Source: Mesorhizobium sp. dw_380 (GTDB lineage Bacteria > Pseudomonadota > Alphaproteobacteria > Rhizobiales > Rhizobiaceae). Taken from it: DNA of 64,000 nucleotides. A program made the position numbers and the translations under genes. The notes below the pieces were generated by a model. It did no database searches, had not been told where the DNA came from, and worked only from the letters and a program-made list of their open reading frames with translations. The stretch spans positions 124,001 through 188,000 of the forward strand of contig NZ_JAFFIW010000002.1 of the NCBI RefSeq assembly GCF_018588885.1. The letters are read 5' to 3'. Shown here in pieces: positions 56,124 to 63,357 of this stretch (within the stretch, counting starts at the first letter, position 1; the number at the start of each line of letters is the position of its first letter).

Positions 56124-56522
56124 TTATTCCAGCCAGTTCTCGACCTTTAGCCCCTTGATCCGGTTGAACTCACCGGTGTTGGCGGTCACCAGTGTCGTGC
56201 CCAGTGCGCAAGCGTGGGCAGCAATGAAAAGGTCATTTTGGCCAATGATCTGGCCTCTGGCCTCCAGCTCGGCGCGAAGTGCGCCGTACTCTGAATCCAC
56301 CGGCACATCGAGCGGCAAGACAGGGATCTCGGCCAGCAGTTCCTCTAGCTTCTTGAGCAGTTTGGCCGATCCCTTCCTGGCGCAGCCATATCGCAATTCC
56401 GAGGCGACGACGATGCTGGTGCACACAGCGGCGTCTCCCTCGCGCACCATTGCACTTGCGGCCTTGCCGGCCGGGTTCCGGATCATGTCACTGATGATGT
56501 TCGTATCCAGCATGAACCGCAC
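56124..56522 (-). CDS. vapC: PIN-domain toxin VapC
   Basis: 132 residues from GTG 56522, whose G is shared with the antitoxin's TAG stop; ATG 56513 is the shorter option. PIN acidic residues: FMLDTNIISDMI (Asp), VVASELRYGCARK (Glu), GQIIGQNDLFIAAHACAL (Asp), ANTGEFNRIKGL. A Mg-dependent RNase, usually cutting tRNA or rRNA. Overlapping antitoxin gene lies upstream. The pair sits between two sulfate-transport loci. Confidence 0.92.
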   Translation of the reverse strand: MRFMLDTNIISDMIRNPAGKAASAMVREGDAAVCTSIVVASELRYGCARKGSAKLLKKLEELLAEIPVLPLDVPVDSEYGALRAELEARGQIIGQNDLFIAAHACALGTTLVTANTGEFNRIKGLKVENWLE

Positions 56523-56794
56523 TAGAAAATGTCCTCCGATTTGACTGGCGTATCATCAATCTCGGGAAAGTCGTCTTCAAGACCGAGCGGCGGCTCTTTC
56601 GCCCATTGGACGAGCAGCGCGGTAAGGCCGGGTTTACGGACCGGCTCGATGATCAGGCGGTCGCCTTCGCGGCTGATCAACACCTTGTCCCCCGAAAGCT
56701 CGAACTCGACAGGAATACGCACCGCCTGGCTGCGGTTGTTGCGGAACAGCTTCGCCTCCTTCGGCGGCGTTGTTGAATGACGGCGCTGGGGCAT
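56522..56794 (-). CDS. vapB: AbrB-type antitoxin VapB
   Basis: 90 residues, ATG 56794. Swapped-hairpin AbrB/VapB core AKLFRNNRSQAVRIPVEFEL followed by KVLISREGDRLIIEPV, then an acidic C-terminal tail (LEDDFPEIDDTPVKSEDIF) that would wrap VapC. Stop codon overlaps the vapC start. Confidence 0.92.
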   Translation of the reverse strand: MPQRRHSTTPPKEAKLFRNNRSQAVRIPVEFELSGDKVLISREGDRLIIEPVRKPGLTALLVQWAKEPPLGLEDDFPEIDDTPVKSEDIF

Positions 56795-56807
56795 GGCATA
56801 CGATCCT

Positions 56808-56831
56808 TTGTATATGCCAATTGTATATGCC
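56808..56831. promoter_or_regulatory. vapBC promoter repeats
   Basis: TTGTATATGCC occurs twice (56808-56818 and 56821-56831), 13 bp apart and 14-37 bp upstream of the vapB ATG. TATGCC of the first copy also pairs with GGCATA at 56790-56795. Typical of an autoregulated toxin-antitoxin operator; AT-rich against its surroundings. Confidence 0.6.
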
Positions 56832-56909
56832 TTATAACATTACGATGCAAGGGCGGAAAAGGCGGTGCTGAGGCCATCGCGTGGGATCGAATTCGCACAC
56901 GCCGCGCGG

Positions 56910-57395
56910 CTACTTTTTTGGCAGGCCTTTCAACGACAACACCAAGGTCATCGGATTTTTTGGGGAAGCCGCAAAGCCGTAGCGCTCATAAAAGGCTTTC
57001 GCCTCATCCGATATGGCATGAACAAAGATGCCGCGAATGCCTAGGATCGTCGCGGCGTGACCGGCGCGCAGCACGGCGTCTTGCAACAGCGCCGCACCCA
57101 GATCCTTCCCTTGCCAACCTGCGTCCACGGCGAGTCGCCCGAGCACAACCATTGGAATGGGATCCGGCATATTGCGACGAATGGAGCCGGGCGCTGCGAC
57201 GAGATCAAGCCCGCCCGAAGAGAGACAGTAGTAGCCGACAACACGCGCGCCTTCCGCCACCACGTAAGTACGCGACGCGCCACTGACCTGGTTGGCCCGA
57301 GCTCTCAGGCGAAGCCATTGGTCGAGGCTTTCCGTCCCGCTTTGGGAGAGTTCGAGATCGTGGTTTTCGCCCAAAGGCACAGGCGCTGAAAGCAT
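56910..57395 (-). CDS. GNAT-family toxin (TacT-like acetyltransferase)
   Basis: 161 residues from ATG 57395, which overlaps the antitoxin's stop (TGATG). Features of tRNA-acetylating GNAT toxins: LSAPVPLGENHDLELSQSGT, LDQWLRLRARANQVSGASRT, VVLGRLAVDAGWQGKDLGAA (acetyl-CoA P-loop) and HAISDEAKAFYERYGFAASP with the catalytic Tyr. TacT-type enzymes acetylate aminoacyl-tRNA and block translation. Confidence 0.92.
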   Translation of the reverse strand: MLSAPVPLGENHDLELSQSGTESLDQWLRLRARANQVSGASRTYVVAEGARVVGYYCLSSGGLDLVAAPGSIRRNMPDPIPMVVLGRLAVDAGWQGKDLGAALLQDAVLRAGHAATILGIRGIFVHAISDEAKAFYERYGFAASPKNPMTLVLSLKGLPKK

Positions 57396-57676
57396 CAGTC
57401 CTGCCACGGCTTAGGCGCATTCATAAGGCGTGCAAAACCTTCACCGCTCGGCGGTTCGTCAAGAATGTCGAGATAATGCCGGTAACTCTCGGAATCCACC
57501 TTGATCAGTGCTTGGTCGAGCAGCGTATCCTCGGCAGCACGGTAAGCAGCATCGATCATAAAGTCGGAACGGGTTTTCCCGCGTATTTTCGCAGCACGGT
57601 CGATAAGCGTGCGCACATCTTCCCGAATGCGCAGGTTGACAGGCTTGGCACGAGTTTCTTGTGTGGTCTTTGTCAT
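57395..57676 (-). CDS. DUF1778 antitoxin (TacA-like)
   Basis: 93 residues, ATG 57676. RHH-type N-terminus (PVNLRIREDVRTLIDRAAKI, RGKTRSDFMIDAAYRAAEDT) and a C-terminal toxin-binding helix (PPSGEGFARLMNAPKPWQD). Translationally coupled to the toxin. Confidence 0.92.
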   Translation of the reverse strand: MTKTTQETRAKPVNLRIREDVRTLIDRAAKIRGKTRSDFMIDAAYRAAEDTLLDQALIKVDSESYRHYLDILDEPPSGEGFARLMNAPKPWQD

Positions 57677-57709
57677 GGAAGACTCCTTTCTGCTAGCCTA
57701 GCACTCCGC

Positions 57710-57724
57710 ATACACAATGTGTAT
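57710..57724. promoter_or_regulatory. Palindrome upstream of the tacA-like gene
   Basis: ATACACAATGTGTAT is a 15-bp palindrome symmetric apart from its central base, 34 bp upstream of the antitoxin ATG. Likely operator for the ribbon-helix-helix antitoxin. Confidence 0.62.
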
Positions 57725-57935
57725 CTATCTCATTGGGGAGACCAAGAAGGGGATTGGAAAAGTCGGCTTCCCAAGCACCGCCGGCAGCTTTTCTCGAAAG
57801 AAAATCCTACGAGTTGGCCTGTTTCGGCAACCATTTTTCTAGCGGCCAGCCCCGAACTTCCCGCTCCGTGCCTCGCCGCGCACCGTGTCCCACGGCTATG
57901 GTCGGCCATTAACGCATTGCATCGGAGCTCTTTTC

Positions 57936-58922
57936 ATGAAGCGATTTTTCCTTGGCGTTGCCGCCGTCGCCGGCCTGGTCCTCGCATCCTCCCAAGCCTG
58001 GTCGGCCGACAGGCTGCTCAATGCCTCCTATGACGTCGGCCGCGAACTGTTTGTTCAGGTCAACAAGGCCTTTATCGAAAAACATCCGGGCGTGGCTGTC
58101 GACCAGTCGCATGCCGGCACGTCTGCGCAGGCGCGCGCCATTGCCGAAGGGCTTGGTGCCGATGTCGTCACCTTCAATCAGGTCACCGACGTGGACTTCC
58201 TGGTCAAGAAGGGTCTCGTCACAGCCGACTGGCAGAAGGACTTTCCCGACAACGCTTCGCCCTTCTATTCGCTGCCCTCGTTCCTCGTGCGCGCCGGCAA
58301 CCCCAAGCACATCAAGGACTGGAACGATCTGGTTCGCGACGACGTGCAGGTGATCTTCCCCAACCCGAAGACTTCGGGCAATGCGCGCTACACCTATCTG
58401 GCGGCAACCGCCTATGCCAAGGAAGCCTTCAAAGGCGACGATGCCAAGGTGAAGGAGTTCATCACCAAGCTGTTCAACAATGTGCCGATCTTCGACACCG
58501 GCGGGCGTGCCGCGACCACCACCTTCGTGCAGCGCGAAATCGGCGACGTGCTCATCACCTTCGAATCCGAGACGCGCGGCATCCGCAAGGAGTATGGCGA
58601 CGACAGGTTCGAACAGGTCACGCCCTCGGTCAGTCTGCTGGCGGAATTCCCGGTGGCGATCGTGGACAAGGTCGCCGACGAGCACGGCACGCGGGATCTG
58701 GCCAAGACCTATCTCGATTTCCTCTACACGCCCGAAGGCCAGGATATCGCCGCACGCAATGGCCTGCGGGTCCGCGATGCCGCCGTGGCCGCGAAATACA
58801 AGCCCGATTTCCCCGAGATCCGGCTACTGACCGTGGAAGACGTACTCGGCGGCTGGGACAAGATCCAGAAAGAGCATTTCGCCGCTGGCGGCCTGCTCGA
58901 CCAGGCCTATGGCAGCCGCTGA
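57936..58922 (+). CDS. Second sulfate-type ABC substrate-binding protein (orphan)
   Basis: 328 residues, ATG 57936 with GGAG. Signal peptide FFLGVAAVAGLVLASSQAWS. Same family as 52277-53305: LNASYDVGRELFVQVNKAFI, VDQSHAGTSAQARAIAEGLG, VIFPNPKTSGNARYTYLAAT, DTGGRAATTTFVQREIGDVL. Differs in detail, e.g. ADVVTFNQVTDVDFLVKKGL, closer to Sbp than to CysP (by eye). No permease or ATPase genes adjoin it; it could use the CysTWA channel encoded 2-5 kb upstream. Followed by a strong terminator. Confidence 0.92.
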   Translation: MKRFFLGVAAVAGLVLASSQAWSADRLLNASYDVGRELFVQVNKAFIEKHPGVAVDQSHAGTSAQARAIAEGLGADVVTFNQVTDVDFLVKKGLVTADWQKDFPDNASPFYSLPSFLVRAGNPKHIKDWNDLVRDDVQVIFPNPKTSGNARYTYLAATAYAKEAFKGDDAKVKEFITKLFNNVPIFDTGGRAATTTFVQREIGDVLITFESETRGIRKEYGDDRFEQVTPSVSLLAEFPVAIVDKVADEHGTRDLAKTYLDFLYTPEGQDIAARNGLRVRDAAVAAKYKPDFPEIRLLTVEDVLGGWDKIQKEHFAAGGLLDQAYGSR

Positions 58923-58952
58923 CGGTTGCAGGATTTGAATGCGATGGGAGGA

Positions 58953-58975
58953 GCCGGCGCCTTGCCGGCTTTTTC
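58953..58975 (+). terminator. Rho-independent terminator
   Basis: AGCCGGC / GCCGGCT stem with a 5-base loop followed by TTTTT, 31 bp after the stop of the binding-protein gene. Ends that transcript before the rrf2 promoter. Confidence 0.88.
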
Positions 58976-59170
58976 GTTTGTGCACCGGCAAGTCGGTTTC
59001 CGGCGCGATATCGGTGCCTTCGTGCAAAACGTTACAAAGAATCAACGCGTTTGTGCCTAACGTGCGTTCTGGCGGCTTGCAAAACCGCATTGTGCGGCAA
59101 GAGCGTCATTATTTGCACACAAACAGCCGCCAGATGCGGGTGGTTGGGGCTTTAACGGGTTGATCAGGGC

Positions 59171-59620
59171 ATGCTGACAAAAAAAGGCAAATACGGCCTC
59201 AAGGCCCTCGTGCATCTTTCCAGTCTTCCGGTCGGCCAATTGGCCTTCGTCAACGACATCGCGGTCGCCAACAATATCCCGAAGAAATTCCTCGATGCCA
59301 TCCTGGGCGAATTGCGCAATGCCGGCTTCGTCCAGAGCCGCAAGGGCAAGGAAGGCGGCTATCGCCTCGCCCGCCCGGCCTCCGAGATCAAGATCGGCCA
59401 TGTCGTGCGTGTCCTCGACGGGCCGCTGGCACCGATACCCTGCGCCAGCCGCACGCAATATCAGCGCTGCGAGGACTGCGACGAAGCGACCTGCCAGGTC
59501 CGGCACATGATGCTGGAGGTGCGTCAGGCAATCGCCGAGGTGTTGGACAACCGCAGCCTCGCCGCCATGCGCGATGCCGACAATGATGATTTCCCGGTCG
59601 AGCTGACGTCGCAGATCTGA
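59171..59620 (+). CDS. Rrf2-family regulator with four-cysteine loop
   Basis: 149 residues, ATG 59171. Winged HTH: KKGKYGLKALVHLSSLPVGQ, VNDIAVANNIPKKFLDAILG, SRKGKEGGYRLARPASEIK. The effector loop PCASRTQYQRCEDCDEATC gives C-x8-C-x2-C-x4-C, suited to an Fe-S cluster or metal/thiol sensing. Family members include IscR, NsrR and the cysteine regulator CymR. Its place right after a sulfate-type binding-protein gene suggests control of sulfur assimilation (inference). Confidence 0.9.
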   Translation: MLTKKGKYGLKALVHLSSLPVGQLAFVNDIAVANNIPKKFLDAILGELRNAGFVQSRKGKEGGYRLARPASEIKIGHVVRVLDGPLAPIPCASRTQYQRCEDCDEATCQVRHMMLEVRQAIAEVLDNRSLAAMRDADNDDFPVELTSQI

Positions 59621-59702
59621 GCCCCTGCGTGGCGCTCGGCGTCGCAAGGTTGCGCGGTCCATGCCAACGCAGTAAAGCGGTCTTGGACAACAGGCTGGAC
59701 CG

Positions 59703-60848
59703 ATGAGGCTGTCGTGGTTCGCAAAATCCCGCAACCGCAAGCCGCCTTCCGCGGCCAGCTTCCGCACTGAAATCATCGCGGACGTTCTTGTTCCGGAACG
59801 GGCGGAGGATGTGCGCTTTTTCAGCCGCAAGCTGATCCGCCCCGGCAGATTTCGCCGTTTCTCCAACAGGGACCGTCGCGAAAGCCTGCTGGCCGTCTTT
59901 TATCTCGTGGTCGCGGCGGTTTTGCCCGTACGCTGGTGGGCGCCGATCTGCCGGCGCGTGTCCAGGGTCCGTCTGAAGCGCCATCTGCGCAAGGAGTTCC
60001 CAGCCTACGCCGAAGCCGTACACGCAGTGCTGGGCGAGGATGTCGATGCGCGCAGCCTGTTCGAGGCGTTGCTCGCGGCATGCCATCGCCGCCGCCTGCA
60101 GCTCGCCGCTCATCTGGCCGCCAGACGCTGGTCACCGGCGATCCGGCTGGAAGGGCTCGAGGGGCTGCAGGCTGCCTTGCAGCGCGGCCATGGCGCCATC
60201 ATCTGGTGCGATCAGTTCACGTCGCAGACCATCTTCGGCAAGCGCGCACTGCACGAGGCCGGCATCGCGGCGCATCAGGTGAGCGCCAATACCCATGGTG
60301 TTTCCGAATCCGCATTCGGCCTGCGTTTCCTGAACCCGCCGCTTGTCAATGTCGAGAACCGCTATTTGAAGAGCCGCCTCGTTTTCGATCGCGACGACGT
60401 CTATCAGGTCACCATCCGCATCCAGAAGACTTTGAAGGAGAATGGCGTGGTGATGATGACCAACAACATCTATGCCGGCTCAACCTTCACCGAGGCCTCT
60501 TTGGGCGAAAGCGGCTGGACACATCTTGCCTCGGCCCCGTCGAATTTCGCCGCCAGGGGCAAGACGGCGCTGTTTGCCATGTCGACCTTTGAAACGGTTC
60601 CCTTTCGCGACTACCGCGCTGTCATCAGCCCCGAGCTGCTGCCGGCGGCACCGGCCGCGCCGGCAACGGGCATGGCCAGGGACGGAGCCAAGAACATGGT
60701 CGTGCAGGCGAGCTACATCCTGCTCAAGCGTGATTGTCTGCTGCAGGCACTCAAGCATTGCCCCGAACAGATGATGTCGTGGTCCCGTCGCCAACGGCTG
60801 ACCGAGGGCCAGGACAGCATCGGCATCGGTGCCGATGAAGGCTCATGA
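59703..60848 (+). CDS. Lysophospholipid-acyltransferase-like protein (LpxL superfamily, divergent)
   Basis: 381 residues, ATG 59703. Weak likeness to LpxL/HtrB-type acyltransferases: hydrophobic segment LLAVFYLVVAAVLPVRWWAP, then GLEGLQAALQRGHGAIIWCD at the place where the family has an HxxxxD/E active site (here WCDQFTSQ, no His), later VTIRIQKTLKENGVVMMTNN and SAPSNFAARGKTALFAMSTF, where LpxL proteins have the acceptor-side blocks. A rhizobial homologue of unknown activity is the fairest label. Last 6 bp overlap the convergent gluconokinase gene. Confidence 0.6.
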   Translation: MRLSWFAKSRNRKPPSAASFRTEIIADVLVPERAEDVRFFSRKLIRPGRFRRFSNRDRRESLLAVFYLVVAAVLPVRWWAPICRRVSRVRLKRHLRKEFPAYAEAVHAVLGEDVDARSLFEALLAACHRRRLQLAAHLAARRWSPAIRLEGLEGLQAALQRGHGAIIWCDQFTSQTIFGKRALHEAGIAAHQVSANTHGVSESAFGLRFLNPPLVNVENRYLKSRLVFDRDDVYQVTIRIQKTLKENGVVMMTNNIYAGSTFTEASLGESGWTHLASAPSNFAARGKTALFAMSTFETVPFRDYRAVISPELLPAAPAAPATGMARDGAKNMVVQASYILLKRDCLLQALKHCPEQMMSWSRRQRLTEGQDSIGIGADEGS

Positions 60849-61391
60849 CCGACGCATCAAGCGGATTGCATCCGTGACGAGTTCGGCGACCGGGCGCGTC
60901 GCATCGAGCGTCAATGCCCGCTCATCCGTCCCCGGCGGCTCCAGGATGGCGAACTGGCTGTCGACCAGGCTTGCCGGCATGAAATGGCCCTTGCGGCTGG
61001 CGACCCGCTCACTCGCCGTCGCCGGGTCGATCTCCAGGTAGAGGAAGACGATGTCAGGGCAAAAACCGCGCAGTCGTTCGCGATAGCCGCGCTTCAGCGA
61101 CGAGCAGGCGGCGACCACGCCCTGCCGCGCGCCGGCCGATGCCGCCATGCGTTCGCCGATCGCATCGAGCCAGCCTTCACGCAACTGGTCGGTAAGCGGC
61201 TCGCCGCTTGCCATGCGCGCCACGTTCTCCGGTGGGTGCAGCCGATCCCCTTCGATGAAGACGGCCCCCAACGACGCTGCCAGCGCGGCGCCGACGGCCG
61301 ACTTGCCGCAACCCGCCACGCCCATCACCACGATGGCCGGAGGCGCCGAGCCGGGAGCGCCCTTCGGCGCCTGCGCTGCTTCTTCGTCCAC
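60843..61391 (-). CDS. gntK: Gluconokinase
   Basis: 182 residues from GTG 61391. Walker A VVMGVAGCGKSAVGAALA, then EGDRLHPPENVARMASGEPL and ACSSLKRGYRERLRG, the family-specific blocks; RKGHFMPASLVDSQFAILE in the lid region. Phosphorylates gluconate to 6-phosphogluconate. Starts 2 bp after the stop of the sugar-permease gene, so it belongs to that operon; this suggests gluconate or a related sugar acid as transporter substrate. Confidence 0.93.
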   Translation of the reverse strand: MDEEAAQAPKGAPGSAPPAIVVMGVAGCGKSAVGAALAASLGAVFIEGDRLHPPENVARMASGEPLTDQLREGWLDAIGERMAASAGARQGVVAACSSLKRGYRERLRGFCPDIVFLYLEIDPATASERVASRKGHFMPASLVDSQFAILEPPGTDERALTLDATRPVAELVTDAIRLMRRS

Positions 61392-61393
61392 GA

Positions 61394-62380
61394 CTAGCGG
61401 CTTGCCGGCGCGCGGCCGTAGAGCAGCAGCATGGCGACGATGACGACGCCATAGATGATCTGCCGCCCCGCCTCCGGCATCTGCATGACCGACAGGATGG
61501 ATTGCAGCAACGTGATCAGGATGACGCCGGCGACGGTGCCGAGATACGAACCGCGGCCGCCCAGGATCGAGGTGCCGCCAAGCACCACGGCCGCGATCGA
61601 CGGCAAGAGATAGGCGTCACCCATCGACTGTGCCGCCTTGGAGGCATAGCCGGCCAGAAGCACACCGCCAAAGGCGGAGAGCCCGCCGGAGACGGCAAAC
61701 GCGATCATCACCACACGCCTCGTGTCGATGCCGGAGAGATAGGCGGCGCGCTCGCGGTTGCCGATGCCGTAGACGGTGCGGCCAAAGCCGGTGCGGGTCA
61801 GCACGAACACCATGGCAGCGCCGATCAGCGCCCAGATGATGACCGCATTGGGCACGCCCGGAATGGCGAAACCGGTGGCCAGGTAGCGCATGGCGCCCGT
61901 GGCCGAATCCTGGGGCGAGAAGCCGCCGGTGTAGACGACCATCAGCCCTTGCGCGACGGCGTTGGTGGCGAGCGTGATGATCATCGAGGGAATGCGCAGA
62001 TAGGCGACGCCAATGCCATTGACGATGCCGATCAGCACGCCGCAGAAAATGCCGAACGGAATGGCCAACGCCACGCCGGCCGGACCGTAAGCAGCCGCCG
62101 CGCAGGCCATCATCGCGCCTGCCGCTACCGCCCAGGGCACCGACAGGTCGATCTGGCCGAGCAGGATGACCAGCATCATGCCGGTGGCGATGACGCCGAG
62201 GAATGATGCCACTTTCAGCTGCTGCAGCAGATATTCAGGCGACAGGAAGCTGCGCGAATAAAGGCTGCCTAGCAACAGCAGCACCACGATGCAGGCAAAA
62301 GCCGTCAGCACCGCCGGGTCGGCGCGGCGGATGAATTTCGGCATGCGGCCGGCAATGCCGCCCAATGTCGTCTCGCTCAC
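61394..62380 (-). CDS. Sugar ABC transporter permease (RbsC-like)
   Basis: 328 residues. GTG 62380 overlaps the upstream stop as GTGA; the frame is open to 62389. BPD_transp_2 family: ATGMMLVILLGQIDLSVPWA, GIGVAYLRIPSMIITLATNA, GRTVYGIGNRERAAYLSGID (EAA-like loop) and GGTSILGGRGSYLGTVAGVI. About ten membrane segments. Partner of 62377-63357. Confidence 0.92.
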   Translation of the reverse strand: MSETTLGGIAGRMPKFIRRADPAVLTAFACIVVLLLLGSLYSRSFLSPEYLLQQLKVASFLGVIATGMMLVILLGQIDLSVPWAVAAGAMMACAAAAYGPAGVALAIPFGIFCGVLIGIVNGIGVAYLRIPSMIITLATNAVAQGLMVVYTGGFSPQDSATGAMRYLATGFAIPGVPNAVIIWALIGAAMVFVLTRTGFGRTVYGIGNRERAAYLSGIDTRRVVMIAFAVSGGLSAFGGVLLAGYASKAAQSMGDAYLLPSIAAVVLGGTSILGGRGSYLGTVAGVILITLLQSILSVMQMPEAGRQIIYGVVIVAMLLLYGRAPASR

Positions 62381-63357
62381 AGGAACCACTCCAGCCGGTT
62401 GCGGACCCGAAACAGGGCGAAGGCGCCGAGGCTGACGGCGATCAGCAGGATAACGCCCTGGAACAAAGGCTGCCAGAGCGGATCGAAATCGAACACGAAC
62501 AGCAGGTCACCGATGGTGCGGAAGGCTAGCGCGCCGAAAATGGCGCCGATGGCGCTGCCCTTGCCGCCGAACAGCGAGACGCCACCCAGCACCACGGCGG
62601 CGATCGAAAATAGCGTGTAGGCGTTGCCGCTGGCATAGGCCGCTTCGCCAGTATAGGTGAAGAAGGTGAGGAACAGGCCGCCAATCGCTGCCAGCAGCCC
62701 GCCCAGCGCGTAGGCAGCGAACTTGCCGCGCCTTATCGGCACGCCGGACATGTAGGCCGCCGTCTCCGACGATCCGGCCGCGTACGCTGCCCGGCCGAGC
62801 ACTGAACGGCTGAACGGCACCCAGATCACCAGCACGACGGCCAGCAGCACGACGAGGCTTGCCGGCACCACGCCGAAGACACGGCCCGTCAGCGCATCGG
62901 CGAGATCCTCATTGACCGAACCGCCCGGGAAGGGCCGCAACAGAAGGCCAATGCCGTAATAGACGGCGCCGGTGGCAATTGTGGCGACGATCGGCTGCAG
63001 CCGCCCGTAGATGACGATGGCGCCGTTGATGGCGCCGCACAAAAGGCCGGCCGCTAGCACCGCGATGAGGCCGAGCGTCGTCTGCATCGGCGTGCCCACC
63101 ACCAGCCAGGACGCCAGGCAATTGGTGAGCAGGAAGATCATGCCGACAGACAGGTCGATGCCGGCGGTGATCACCACCAGAGTCTGCGCCATGGCGACAA
63201 ACGCGAGCAGCACGCCCTTGTTCGCCGCCGTCTGCACGACATTGGCGCTGAAGCCGGCCGGATGGTTCGCGCTGTAGATGGCGAACATGACGATGAAGAT
63301 GCCGAGCGCCAGCAATGTTCCGCGCTGCTCGGCCAGCCAGTAGCGCCAATCTTTCAC
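62377..63357 (-). CDS. Sugar ABC transporter permease (RbsC-like)
   Basis: 326 residues from GTG 63357, again with GTGA overlap to the ATPase stop. BPD_transp_2 blocks: AMAQTLVVITAGIDLSVGMI, GRAAYAAGSSETAAYMSGVP, GGVSLFGGKGSAIGAIFGAL. Two different permeases plus a double ATPase resemble the YtfT/YjfF-type galactofuranose transporter layout in E. coli. Confidence 0.92.
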   Translation of the reverse strand: MKDWRYWLAEQRGTLLALGIFIVMFAIYSANHPAGFSANVVQTAANKGVLLAFVAMAQTLVVITAGIDLSVGMIFLLTNCLASWLVVGTPMQTTLGLIAVLAAGLLCGAINGAIVIYGRLQPIVATIATGAVYYGIGLLLRPFPGGSVNEDLADALTGRVFGVVPASLVVLLAVVLVIWVPFSRSVLGRAAYAAGSSETAAYMSGVPIRRGKFAAYALGGLLAAIGGLFLTFFTYTGEAAYASGNAYTLFSIAAVVLGGVSLFGGKGSAIGAIFGALAFRTIGDLLFVFDFDPLWQPLFQGVILLIAVSLGAFALFRVRNRLEWFL

